DNA of 64,000 bases, from the NCBI RefSeq assembly GCF_013215345.1, contig NZ_JABSOV010000011.1:19021-83020 (forward strand), read 5' to 3'. How positions within the stretch are numbered: the stretch's first letter is position 1; the number at the start of each line of letters is the position of its first letter. This stretch comes from Colwellia sp. (GTDB lineage Bacteria; Pseudomonadota; Gammaproteobacteria; Enterobacterales; Alteromonadaceae). The notes beneath the pieces were generated by a model, which did no database searches, was not told where the DNA came from, and saw only the letters and a list, made by a program, of their open reading frames with translations. The translations under genes were made by a program, and so were the position numbers. Below, piece after piece: positions 47,720 to 57,195 of this stretch.

Positions 47720-48573
47720 GCTCACTCATTTCAATCTCAAATTTAAATAAATCATATGGCAGTAAAAAAGTATTGTCAGGGGTTAATTTATCGCTTAATG
47801 CAGGACAAATTGTTGGCTTAGTTGGCCCTAACGGTGCAGGGAAAACTACTTGCTTACAAGCCATATTAGGCTTGACCGACTTTGAAGGTGATATCAGTGT
47901 CTTAGGTCATCATCCGAGAAAAGATCGGGTTAGTATGCTTAAAGATGTTGCTTATATTGCCGATGTCGCTATTTTGCCAAAATGGTTAAAAGTGTCACAA
48001 GCGTTAAGTTATATGCAAGACATTCATCCAAACTTTGCCATTGAAAAGGCGCAAGCGTTTTTAGCTAAAACCAATATTAATATAAAAGACAAAGTAAAAG
48101 CCCTGTCTAAAGGCATGGTGGCGCAATTGCACTTAGCACTTATTTTAGCTATTGATGCCAAGGTGCTTATTTTGGATGAGCCTACCTTAGGCTTAGATAT
48201 TTTAACGCGTCGTCAGTTCTATAGTCACTTGTTGGAAGATTTTTATACTGAAGATAAGTGTATTGTCATTACTACCCATCAAATTGAAGAAATTGAACAT
48301 ATCTTAACGGATGTTGCTTTCATTCAAGAAGGTAAAATTGTACTGGCACAAAGTACTGAAGATATAAGACAGCGCTTTAACCTAGTATCGGTAACTAACG
48401 AGCAGCTACCACAAGCGGATGAACTTCAGCCGTTATTTAAAAATAGCATGATGGGTCTGACTACCATGTTATTTGATAATCAAGATAAAGCAACATTACA
48501 GGGCTTAGGTAAAGTGAGTGTACCTAGCTTAGCTGATGTTTTTGTTGGTGTAATGAATAAGGAGACTTGCTAA
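47716..48573 (+). CDS. ABC transporter ATP-binding protein
   Basis: GLVGPNGAGKTTCLQAILGL, LSKGM signature, LILDEPTLGLDILTR. Confidence 0.92.
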   Translation: MSSLISISNLNKSYGSKKVLSGVNLSLNAGQIVGLVGPNGAGKTTCLQAILGLTDFEGDISVLGHHPRKDRVSMLKDVAYIADVAILPKWLKVSQALSYMQDIHPNFAIEKAQAFLAKTNINIKDKVKALSKGMVAQLHLALILAIDAKVLILDEPTLGLDILTRRQFYSHLLEDFYTEDKCIVITTHQIEEIEHILTDVAFIQEGKIVLAQSTEDIRQRFNLVSVTNEQLPQADELQPLFKNSMMGLTTMLFDNQDKATLQGLGKVSVPSLADVFVGVMNKETC

Positions 48574-49478
48574 TGAATACTGCAATATTGAAAGCCTCAA
48601 TTAAAAAAGAGTTATGGGAATTCAACGGTATGTTGAAGTGGGTACCTATTAGTTTGGCTGGTGTGTTTATTTTCATCCCATTACTGAGCATGATTCTAAA
48701 TGGTATTGATATGCAAGCTGTATTCGAAGGACTTAAGCATGCTGCTCAAATTGAAAAGAATGATCATTTAAGTGAAATGTTCTTTGTTGGTGCCATTGCC
48801 TTATTTAGTCCGTTCATTGCCATTGGCTTTATTGTGCAAGTGTATTACTTTGTCACTTGTCTGTTTGATGAAAGGCGTGACCAATCGGTGATGTTCTGGC
48901 GCTCATTACCTGTTTCAGATGAGATGACCATTGCCAGTAAATTATTAACGGGTGCCGTTGTTATTCCAGTGATCTTTTTTGCTGCCGCGACCTTCTTAAT
49001 GGTACTGATGTTAGTACTTGCCATTGTAGCTTGTCTTATTTTGTCTGTGGGTTTTGACATCTCTTTATGGGGCACCCTTGCCAGCGCTAATATATTAAGT
49101 GGCGTCGGTTATATTTGGTTAACACTTTTACCTATGGCAATTTGGTTACTACCTTTGTATAGCTGGTTAATGTTGACATCTATATATGCTAATAAAGCAC
49201 CCTTCTTATGGGCGGTGTTACCTATTGTCGCGCTATTAGTGATTGAAACTATTGTTGTGCATTATTTGAACATTTCGCAACCTTTCTTTGGGCATTTCTT
49301 AATGGATTATTTCTCCTTGACACCAGACAACCTTGCCGGCATGGCGGGAGAGCAAGAGAAGTCGCGCTCGGTAGCATTAGAGTTGTTGATAGCACAAATC
49401 GACTACCGTACGGTATTAGTCTCAGCGGGATTATTGTTTACCACTTATTGGTTTAGGGTTAATAAACAAGAAAGTTAA
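48573..49478 (+). CDS. ABC transporter permease
   Basis: Multi-TM ORF coupled to the ATP-binding gene (overlapping TAATG). Confidence 0.8.
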   Translation: MNTAILKASIKKELWEFNGMLKWVPISLAGVFIFIPLLSMILNGIDMQAVFEGLKHAAQIEKNDHLSEMFFVGAIALFSPFIAIGFIVQVYYFVTCLFDERRDQSVMFWRSLPVSDEMTIASKLLTGAVVIPVIFFAAATFLMVLMLVLAIVACLILSVGFDISLWGTLASANILSGVGYIWLTLLPMAIWLLPLYSWLMLTSIYANKAPFLWAVLPIVALLVIETIVVHYLNISQPFFGHFLMDYFSLTPDNLAGMAGEQEKSRSVALELLIAQIDYRTVLVSAGLLFTTYWFRVNKQES

Positions 49479-49537
49479 GCTGATGTTTTACAATAGGCTT
49501 TAGCTTAGTTAGATAACTAATAAGCGAATCAAAACGA

Positions 49538-49575
49538 AAAAAGCGATGTTTACTCAGTAAACATCGCTTTTTTGT
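49538..49575 (+). terminator. Rho-independent terminator
   Basis: AAAAAGCGATGTTTACTCAGTAAACATCGCTTTTTT. Confidence 0.85.
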
Positions 49576-49622
49576 TATGCAATTTTGCCAATTTACTAGC
49601 TTATGGGAGTTCTTGCTAATAA

Positions 49623-49890
49623 TAATACCAATTTGATTAAATTTCTTCCCAACTCAGAACTATGCTTGAGGTTCAATAACAAGGAAAATTCGTTTCGGTT
49701 TAGTCACTCTAAATCAAATGAATTTAACGAAGTTAGTGGGCATCAAGTAAGCTCCCAAGGGCGAGTTTAAAAGGCTTACACGCTGCGTTATTGATTTTGA
49801 GAAGGGAATAACCATTCTCTTCAATCAATGCCTTGCCTCTAAGCCTTTTACCTCTCGCTGAGTGGGAAAGAACTTAATCAACTTGATATA
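49623..49890. repeat. MITE-like interspersed repeat, family A copy 3
   Basis: TAATACCAATTTGATTAAATTTCTTCCCAACTCAGAAC...CTCTCGCTGAGTGGGAAAGAACTTAATCAACTTGATATAA. Confidence 0.85.
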
Positions 49891-49897
49891 AGTCAAT

Positions 49898-49927
49898 AAA
49901 AAAGGTACTTAACAAGTACCTTTTTTA
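49898..49927. terminator. Bidirectional terminator after metJ
   Basis: AAAAAAGGTACTTAACAAGTACCTTTTTT. Confidence 0.75.
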
Positions 49928-49950
49928 TATGTTAGCTTTATAAGAAATAG

Positions 49951-50280
49951 TTATTCTTCATCTACTTCATAAGCGCTAAAATCGGTAACACCTTTTGCTT
50001 CGAGTAAACGCCTGACACTGGCAGGTAATTTTTCATTGTTATCTTTTGCTAAATCCTCATCGTCAGGTAAGGGCTGACCAGTAAAAGCATGTAAAAACGC
50101 TTCACATAACAATTCACTATTAGTAGCATGGCGAAGGTTATTTACTTGACGTCTAGTGCGTTCATCCGTCAATACTTTTAACACGCGCAAAGGAATAGAA
50201 ACGGTAATTTTCTTTACTTGCTCGCTTTTTTTACCGTGTTCGGCATAGGGATTTATGTACTCTTCATTCCACTGAGCCAT
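49951..50280 (-). CDS. metJ: Met regulon transcriptional repressor MetJ
   Basis: [72 protein letters not shown]. Confidence 0.96.
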   Translation of the reverse strand: MAQWNEEYINPYAEHGKKSEQVKKITVSIPLRVLKVLTDERTRRQVNNLRHATNSELLCEAFLHAFTGQPLPDDEDLAKDNNEKLPASVRRLLEAKGVTDFSAYEVDEE

Positions 50281-50359
50281 GGATATTCCTCTGTCTTGTT
50301 ATAACGTATACGATATTGTAATAGGGTAGATTTTACCTGCTGAAAAAAACCAGTCAAGT

Positions 50360-50375
50360 AGAAGTTTAGATGTCT
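50360..50375. promoter_or_regulatory. MetJ operator cluster 1
   Basis: AGAAGTTT AGATGTCT, tandem 8-bp met boxes against consensus AGACGTCT. Confidence 0.65.
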
Positions 50376-50415
50376 AAAATTACTTGACCCAATTAATCAA
50401 AGTGTTTAGAGTTAT

Positions 50416-50439
50416 AGACGTCCAAACATCTAAACGTAA
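50416..50439. promoter_or_regulatory. MetJ operator cluster 2
   Basis: AGACGTCC AAACATCT AAACGTAA, tandem 8-bp met boxes upstream of metB. Confidence 0.75.
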
Positions 50440-50530
50440 ACTTTGCTATTTTTCGGTGCAATGACCGATAAAATAAGTAAAAAATTAGTGCGCTTGCGTG
50501 CTTACTTAATCAATTAATGGAGACAACTAA

Positions 50531-51697
50531 ATGTCGATTGCTAAAACAAGTAATATCACTACTTCGGCAGTAAGAGCCGGTATAAATAGCGATCAGCACC
50601 ATGGCGCTGTGGTTGCTCCTATCCATTTATCCAGTACCTATTCATTAAAAGGCTTTAACGATAAGCGTCAATTTGACTACTCTCGCACCGGTAACCCAAC
50701 CCGAGCTACTTTTGCTGAAACCATTGCAAAACTAGAGCAAGGCAGTGTTGGCATAGTTACCAGTACCGGCATGGCAGCAGTACATTTAATTTGTCAGCTT
50801 TTATCAACGGATGACACAGTTGTTATTCCACATGATTGTTATGGTGGTAGTTTTAGATTATTTACCCATTTAGCTAAACGTGGTCAGTTCAAACTAATTG
50901 TTGTTGATCAAAATGATCAACAAGCATTGGCTAATGCTTTAGCCCACAAACCCAAATTAGTTTTACTTGAAAGCCCAAGCAATCCGTTATTACGCCTGGT
51001 CGATATTGAAGAAGTGAGCAAAGCGTGTCATGCAGCGGGTGCATTGGTGGCAGTTGATAACACTTTCTTATCGCCAGCATTGCAACAACCGTTAACCTTA
51101 GGCGCTGATATTGTTTTTCACTCAACCACTAAATATATTAACGGTCATAGCGATGTTGTTGGTGGTGTTTTAGTTACCAAAACTGCCGAGCTAGGTGAAA
51201 AACTTGCTTGGTGGGCAAACTGTATTGGTATTACCGGCAGTGCCTTTGATAGTTTCTTAGCATTACGCGGTTTAAAAACTTTACCAGTACGAATGAAGCA
51301 ACACCAAGAAAACGCCCTACAAGTAGCTGACTTTTTAAAGAACCATGATGCTATTGATGCGGTATATTTCCCCGGTTTTCCTGAGCATCCAGGTCATGAT
51401 ATTGCCAAAAAGCAGCAAACTGGCTATGGCGCTATGTTAAGTTTTGAAGTTAAAGGTGGTGTTGAAGCGGTTAAAAAGCTATTCGAAAATCTCGAGTTGT
51501 TCACTTTAGCGCAATCATTAGGTGGCGTTGAAAGTTTAATTAGTCACCCATCAACCATGACCCATGCGGGTATGGAGATAGCCGATCAGTTAGCCGCGGG
51601 CATTACTCAAGCTTTAGTACGGATATCCGTCGGTATTGAGGATATTAATGATATACTGGCCGATTTAGCCCATGGTTTAGCGCAAAGCCAAAGGTAA
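50531..51697 (+). CDS. metB: Cystathionine gamma-synthase
   Basis: PLP enzyme: YSRTGNPTRATFAETIAKLEQG, DIVFHSTTKYINGHSDVVGGVL; divergent from metJ and followed by metL. Confidence 0.93.
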   Translation: MSIAKTSNITTSAVRAGINSDQHHGAVVAPIHLSSTYSLKGFNDKRQFDYSRTGNPTRATFAETIAKLEQGSVGIVTSTGMAAVHLICQLLSTDDTVVIPHDCYGGSFRLFTHLAKRGQFKLIVVDQNDQQALANALAHKPKLVLLESPSNPLLRLVDIEEVSKACHAAGALVAVDNTFLSPALQQPLTLGADIVFHSTTKYINGHSDVVGGVLVTKTAELGEKLAWWANCIGITGSAFDSFLALRGLKTLPVRMKQHQENALQVADFLKNHDAIDAVYFPGFPEHPGHDIAKKQQTGYGAMLSFEVKGGVEAVKKLFENLELFTLAQSLGGVESLISHPSTMTHAGMEIADQLAAGITQALVRISVGIEDINDILADLAHGLAQSQR

Positions 51698-51759
51698 TTT
51701 ATCACCCATTAACAAATAAACAATTGTGAAAATAAATTCGCAATTGAGTAGGCACAGAG

Positions 51760-54330
51760 ATGACACCCGCAAGTATTACGAAAAATAACGTTAACGAAAA
51801 GAAAGCAGTGCTAAGTAAAGATATTGTCGAGCATGAATTTATCGCTGACTTTACCACGGAAAATAAACTAGCTAAGCATGCTATTCAAGTACACAAATTT
51901 GGTGGTAGTTCTTTAGCCACAGCCAAATGTATTAAGCGTGTTGTTGAAATTATTCGTGAAAATTGTCAGTTAAACGATATTGTCGTGGTATCAGCTAATG
52001 GTAAAAATACCGATGGCTTATTTGCTATTTATTCTCTGGCCGAACAAGTAATCGCTACACCAGCTAAGCAAACTAGTGATCAGTTAAGCCAAGCTATCGC
52101 TGAGTTAGCTCAGCAGCAAGAACAGTTAATCACAGAATTATTAAATACCAACAACACCAAGCAATTATTACATCTGTTAAGTAAAGACATTGAGCAATTA
52201 ACTCGCTGGTTAGCGGGCGATATTGTTCAACATCACAATGATATTTTAGCCTTGGGTGAAGTATGGTCAGCAAGATTGCTATCCGCTTTACTTAATGAGC
52301 AAGTTTGTCCAAGTAATAGTATTGATGCGCGTGATTTTCTTGTTATCGATAATGAACAAAGCTGTGCGGTAGACTCCGCAATAAGTGCTGCGCAATTAAG
52401 ACAAAGGCGTCAGTTTGGTAAATTAGCGGTAATTACTGGTTATATCAGTAAAGATAGCCGTGGTAAGAGCTGTACCTTAGGGCGAAATGGCAGTGATTAC
52501 TCGGCCACTATAATTGCGGCTTTAGTCGCTGCGGGTAATGTGACCTTATGGACAGATGTTGATGGTATTTATAGTGCCGATCCTCGTGTCGTACCTAATG
52601 CTAGGAAATTACATCGCTTACCTAATGGTGTCGCCAAAGAATTAGGCCGTTTAGGTAACCCGGTTTTACATGCTAAAACATTATTGCCACTGATTAATCC
52701 TTTAAGTGAACATCATACCCACTTACATGTAGCTAGTAGCTTTGATGCACAAGTCGTTGGTACTGAAATTGGTAAGTTTGGCCAAATAGCCAAACAAGAG
52801 TTATCAGTCACTTATTTGAATGATTTATTGTTGGTGCAATCCGTGAGTTTTATCGGCGAGGCTGCGGCTAAAGCCAAGGCAGAGTTTTCACCTATTTGTA
52901 TAGATGATCAACAAGGCTTTATGGTCATCACGCAAGCACAACAAAAACCATTAAGTCAGTGGTTGGCAAGTCATGATGTTGATATCACTTTTAAGCCAGT
53001 GGCCATTATAGCCACTGTTGGCCATAAAGTAGCTGGACGTGGCGATATTAAAGCCCGTTTTAAACGTTCATTAAAAACAGCCAAACCATTAAATATAGTG
53101 GGCAGTGAGAATAACCATAGCGTGATTGCCATTTTACCAGAGCCTTGTTCGATTGAATTATTAAATACCGTTCATCACGACATGACCAAAGATGCTCGCC
53201 ATATTGGCTTAGTCGTTGCTGGTATGGGTAACATAGGTGAACGATTTTTAGAATTATTACCCGCGCAACTTAATAAAGTCTATGCCTTAGAAAACTTACA
53301 CCTAGTGGGATTACTCTCTTCGAAAAAAGCGTTAATTAATAATGATGGCATTGATGTCAACCAAGCAAGATCATTGTTTGCCCAAGATGCACAAAGTTAT
53401 GATGGAGAACAGCTTATTTCTTGGTTGAGTCATCATCCATACGATGAATTAATTGTGGTAGATATCACCCCTAGTGAAGATTTCAGCTTATTGTATGAAC
53501 AACTTTTTGCTTTAGGTATTCATGTTATCGGCGCTAATAAATGGGCCGCTTCAAGCAGTACCGAACATTATAATAACCTAGTCAATACTGCGGATAGTAA
53601 TAACAGCTTATGGTTAGGCAATACTACTGTCGGTGCCGGCTTACCAATTAATTACGCCATTGATGACTTGCGTCAAAGTGGTGATAGCATCAGTGAATTA
53701 TCCGGCATTTTTTCCGGTACGCTTTCTTGGTTATTTGAAACCTATGACGGCAGTTCAAAATTTTCAGAGCTGTTATTGAATGCTTTAGCCCAAGGTATTA
53801 CTGAACCTGACCCTAGAGAAGATTTATCAGGCAGAGATGTACAGCGTAAGTTATTGATTTTAGCTAGAAAATCAGGTTTTGAGTTGGACCTAGCAGACAT
53901 TGACTGTCAAAACTTAGTACCAGAAGCATTACAATCATTATCAACCAGGGACTTTTTAGCCCGAGCGGATGAACTAGATGATTACTTTGCTACGGCATTA
54001 AGTGATGCCAATGACAAAGGTGCTTGTATCCGTTATGTGGCCCGTTTTCAGCATAACGAAACTACAGGTACGAATAGCAAAGTTAAGACAAAAATTAGCG
54101 CAAAAGTTAGTTTGGAAGTATTGCCACAAAGTGATGCTTTTGCCAATTTAACGCCTTGTGATAATATTTTTCAAATCAATAGTCACTGGTATCAAGACAA
54201 TCCTTTAATTATACGTGGTCCGGGGGCAGGGCGAGATGTCACTGCTGGTGGATTGCATTCAGATCTTGTTAAGATTTGTCAGCAACTTGCTCACAAAAAA
54301 AATCAGGTAAAAATAAAAGGCATAAACTAA
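51760..54330 (+). CDS. metL: Bifunctional aspartokinase II / homoserine dehydrogenase II
   Basis: HKFGGSSLATAKCIKRVVEII, GRNGSDYSATIIAALVAAGNVTLWTDVDGIYSADPR, LVVAGMGNIGERFLELL, GTLSWLF...DPREDLSGRDVQRKLLILAR. Confidence 0.95.
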   Translation: MTPASITKNNVNEKKAVLSKDIVEHEFIADFTTENKLAKHAIQVHKFGGSSLATAKCIKRVVEIIRENCQLNDIVVVSANGKNTDGLFAIYSLAEQVIATPAKQTSDQLSQAIAELAQQQEQLITELLNTNNTKQLLHLLSKDIEQLTRWLAGDIVQHHNDILALGEVWSARLLSALLNEQVCPSNSIDARDFLVIDNEQSCAVDSAISAAQLRQRRQFGKLAVITGYISKDSRGKSCTLGRNGSDYSATIIAALVAAGNVTLWTDVDGIYSADPRVVPNARKLHRLPNGVAKELGRLGNPVLHAKTLLPLINPLSEHHTHLHVASSFDAQVVGTEIGKFGQIAKQELSVTYLNDLLLVQSVSFIGEAAAKAKAEFSPICIDDQQGFMVITQAQQKPLSQWLASHDVDITFKPVAIIATVGHKVAGRGDIKARFKRSLKTAKPLNIVGSENNHSVIAILPEPCSIELLNTVHHDMTKDARHIGLVVAGMGNIGERFLELLPAQLNKVYALENLHLVGLLSSKKALINNDGIDVNQARSLFAQDAQSYDGEQLISWLSHHPYDELIVVDITPSEDFSLLYEQLFALGIHVIGANKWAASSSTEHYNNLVNTADSNNSLWLGNTTVGAGLPINYAIDDLRQSGDSISELSGIFSGTLSWLFETYDGSSKFSELLLNALAQGITEPDPREDLSGRDVQRKLLILARKSGFELDLADIDCQNLVPEALQSLSTRDFLARADELDDYFATALSDANDKGACIRYVARFQHNETTGTNSKVKTKISAKVSLEVLPQSDAFANLTPCDNIFQINSHWYQDNPLIIRGPGAGRDVTAGGLHSDLVKICQQLAHKKNQVKIKGIN

Positions 54331-54437
54331 GGGATTACTAAGGCATAGCTGCGGCTTATTACGGCGCTAATCGTGCCTGATTCCCTTATACCGGTATCAC
54401 ACTTTAGCTATTGCTCCAGATAAATCAATGATGATTA

Positions 54438-54481
54438 CTTTGATGAACATAATTAATAACTTAGTTAATTGTTCATCAAAG
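54438..54481. repeat. Long inverted repeat / hairpin downstream of metL
   Basis: CTTTGATGAACA-N20-TGTTCATCAAAG, 12-bp perfect arms, no U-tract. Confidence 0.7.
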
Positions 54482-54560
54482 CAGCAGCCGCTTGTCTATC
54501 TGTTGCTTTTAGCTATTATTACTAGCATGATAGATATTATTTACTCCCTTCAGCGATACA

Positions 54561-55940
54561 ATGGCTAAAGATTCTCCGCACCAAACACACTACACTCGAC
54601 AAGTTCATCATTTGTTAGCAAAAGTCTATGGACGAAGTGCCGTTAAAGACTCTTTGTTAGATCGCGCTATCGGTTATTTTGAACAAGAAGAATTTCGTCC
54701 TTCCGATGATAAAACATCGACCGAAGAATCTCAGGTTGAACAAATGCAGCGTACTGAGCGCCATTCTAGTTTACTGTCGCTGGCACTCATTATTCTTGAG
54801 TTGGCCGAGGGCGATAGTTACGCTGAAAATAACCGTAAATCGGCACAATTTCTTGGCACACTGCAGTTAATCAGTGCTACCGAAGGAAAACGTGTCGCAG
54901 CAAGTAATGAGCAGAGTAAGTCAGTTTATAAAGCCGTATTATGTCTACGTTTACTGGACCGCTTAATTATCGATGGTCAGATGGTCGAACCTTATATCAC
55001 TAAATTTCTAAGCGGTATATCCCCTGAACAATATAGTGATTTTGTCAGTCATGATAATAAAGCTTACCATCGCTTTGTTGAGCAAGTGAAAATTCCATTG
55101 ATAATGGCGGCACTTATGCAAGATGTCGGTAACTACCATCCTAAAGCTCAAACTATCCTTGTTGGCGATAATGGTAAATTAGATGCCTTTCGTACCCTTG
55201 AGGTGAGACAACGAAAAGAGCTGCTACAAATTAATTATCGTGAAACGTTGAAATACCTTAATGAAGGTATTGGCATGCCAATTTTTATTGGTAATACCAA
55301 GGCCGAGCGTGAGCAATTTATTATCGATGAACAAGACAAATTATCCTTTATTAAACAGTTATTAAAAAGCAGTGTTAATCCTAAAAATACTATTGGTAAT
55401 ATCTTAAAAGTTCCACAAATTTATACCTCAATAATATTGTCAACTAAGGCAAGTTATAATTACAAATTACTGCCGAAAGTCTTTCAGGTGCTTAATAAAA
55501 ATGCTGAAGTCGGCGCTTGTGCACAAAGTGTCGTTAATGCCTTATATAAGATTACCGGCATGTTTCCCCAAGGCTTTGGTATTGTATACATGCCTTTAGG
55601 GGAGTTTGGTGACCAAGGTGATTGTTATGAATATGCCATTGTAAATAGACTTTATCCTGAAAAAACAGAGCAGCCGAATTGTCGAATGGCGACACGTAAA
55701 CTCACCTTTATTGGCTATGGTCAAAATGCTGTTATCAAAAATAAGAGTAACCTTTATTTCACCCAAACGGCTAAAAAGCTAGCAACCTTGAGTAAAGATC
55801 GTTTGAATGAAATATTAGAGTTACTAAGTTCAAATTCTCAGGAGCGTAAGGAATTAGATTTATTACCTCGCTGTTGGCATGCTAATGAATTTTTCTCATT
55901 AAAAGCACATCAAAACCTATGGAACAAAGCGGATTCATAG
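54561..55940 (+). CDS. Conserved hypothetical protein; divergent, possibly catalytically dead HD-GYP-like domain
   Basis: IPLIMAALMQDVGNYHPKAQ resembles AALLHDIGK with altered residues; ALYKITGMFPQGFGIVYMPLGEFGDQG resembles the YPxGxxVxLxxGexG segment following many HD-GYP domains. Confidence 0.5.
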   Translation: MAKDSPHQTHYTRQVHHLLAKVYGRSAVKDSLLDRAIGYFEQEEFRPSDDKTSTEESQVEQMQRTERHSSLLSLALIILELAEGDSYAENNRKSAQFLGTLQLISATEGKRVAASNEQSKSVYKAVLCLRLLDRLIIDGQMVEPYITKFLSGISPEQYSDFVSHDNKAYHRFVEQVKIPLIMAALMQDVGNYHPKAQTILVGDNGKLDAFRTLEVRQRKELLQINYRETLKYLNEGIGMPIFIGNTKAEREQFIIDEQDKLSFIKQLLKSSVNPKNTIGNILKVPQIYTSIILSTKASYNYKLLPKVFQVLNKNAEVGACAQSVVNALYKITGMFPQGFGIVYMPLGEFGDQGDCYEYAIVNRLYPEKTEQPNCRMATRKLTFIGYGQNAVIKNKSNLYFTQTAKKLATLSKDRLNEILELLSSNSQERKELDLLPRCWHANEFFSLKAHQNLWNKADS

Positions 55941-55989
55941 GATCCCCGAATAAGCGTTTACCTAAGACTTTTCAAAAGGAAGTGAATAA

Positions 55990-57116
55990 ATGACCGATGT
56001 AGTAAAAAGTAAACGTATCGCGGCAATAGATTGGATGCGCGGTTTTGTGATGATCATCATGGTGCTTGATCATGTTTCAATGGTTTATAACCGAAATCAT
56101 TTATCAACTGACTCCGCAGCCAATTATATACTAGGGACTCCGTTGCCCGCCTTCGAATTTTTTAGTCGTTGGATAAGGCATATTTGTGCGCCTGTTTTTG
56201 TTTTTCTGGCTGGTACCGCTTTAGCCATTAGTGTTGAGCGTAAGTTATCAAGGGGCTTTGACAGTAAAGGTATTGATAAAGATATTTTGATTCGCGGCGC
56301 TTTTATCGCTTTATTAGACCCAACCATTACTTCATTCTTCGCTGAAAACTGACTTTTCAAGTACTCTATGCCATTGGTGTTGCCATGATGTGCATGGCCT
56401 TTTTTAGGCGCCTATCAAGTACGCAATTATTGATTATTGCCATGGCGTGGATATTAGGTGGTAAATTAGTCACCGCGCAATTCTGGTTCGCTGGCGGTCA
56501 AGAGCAATCAATTATTGTCGGTTTGTTAATAGGTAAATATTTATCGGCAGACCTAAGTATCTCTTACGCGTTAGTACCTTGGTTATCAGTAATGATTTTG
56601 GGTTGGGTTTTTGGTCGTTATATTTTAGATTATGGCTATGGCAAGCTGGCTATTAGTCCGGCTAAGTTGCTTTTTCGCCTAGGCTTCGCTGCGTTAGCTG
56701 CTTTTGTTGCTATCCGTTATTTCAATGATTACGGCAATATGTTTCTATTAAAAGAAGATAACAGTTGGCAACAATGGTTACATGTTAGTAAATATCCACC
56801 TTCGGCAAGTTTTATCATGCTTGAGTTAGGACTTATGGCGGTTATTCTTGCGTTAATGATCAAAGTTGAGCAGCGTATTGGTATGCGCCCTAACGGTGTC
56901 TTACTGGTTTTTGGCCAAACGTCTATGATGTTTTATTTAGTACATCGAATTCTCTTAACTGGTAGCGGTACCTATGGCGGTATGAGAGATATAACAGACC
57001 TATCAGGTACTTATATAATAACTGGCGTTTTGCTACTTGCCTTATATCCATTTTGTTTGTGGTATCGAGGCTTTAAAGCTAAACACCCCAACTCTATTTG
57101 GTTAAAATATTTGTAA
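55990..57116 (+). pseudogene. DUF1624/heparan-alpha-glucosaminide N-acetyltransferase-like membrane protein, split by a frameshift
   Basis: ORF 55990-56352 (KRIAAIDWMRGFVMIIMVLDHVSMVYNRNH...PTITSFFAEN*) continues in the next frame as LTFQVLYAIGVAMMCMAFFRR... through 57116. Confidence 0.85.
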
Positions 57117-57127
57117 GTTAGCAGTAC

Positions 57128-57167
57128 AAAAAAAGGCCGTCATAGTTATGCTATGACGGCCTTTTTA
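57128..57167. terminator. Bidirectional Rho-independent terminator
   Basis: AAAAAAAGGCCGTCATAGTTATGCTATGACGGCCTTTTT. Confidence 0.88.
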
Positions 57168-57195
57168 TTATCAACTTTTTATGAAGAGATAAATA

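Noticed and set aside
56340-56360. Programmed ribosomal frameshift in the DUF1624 gene
   Set aside because: No canonical slippery heptamer or obvious stimulatory structure; mutation or sequence error is simpler.
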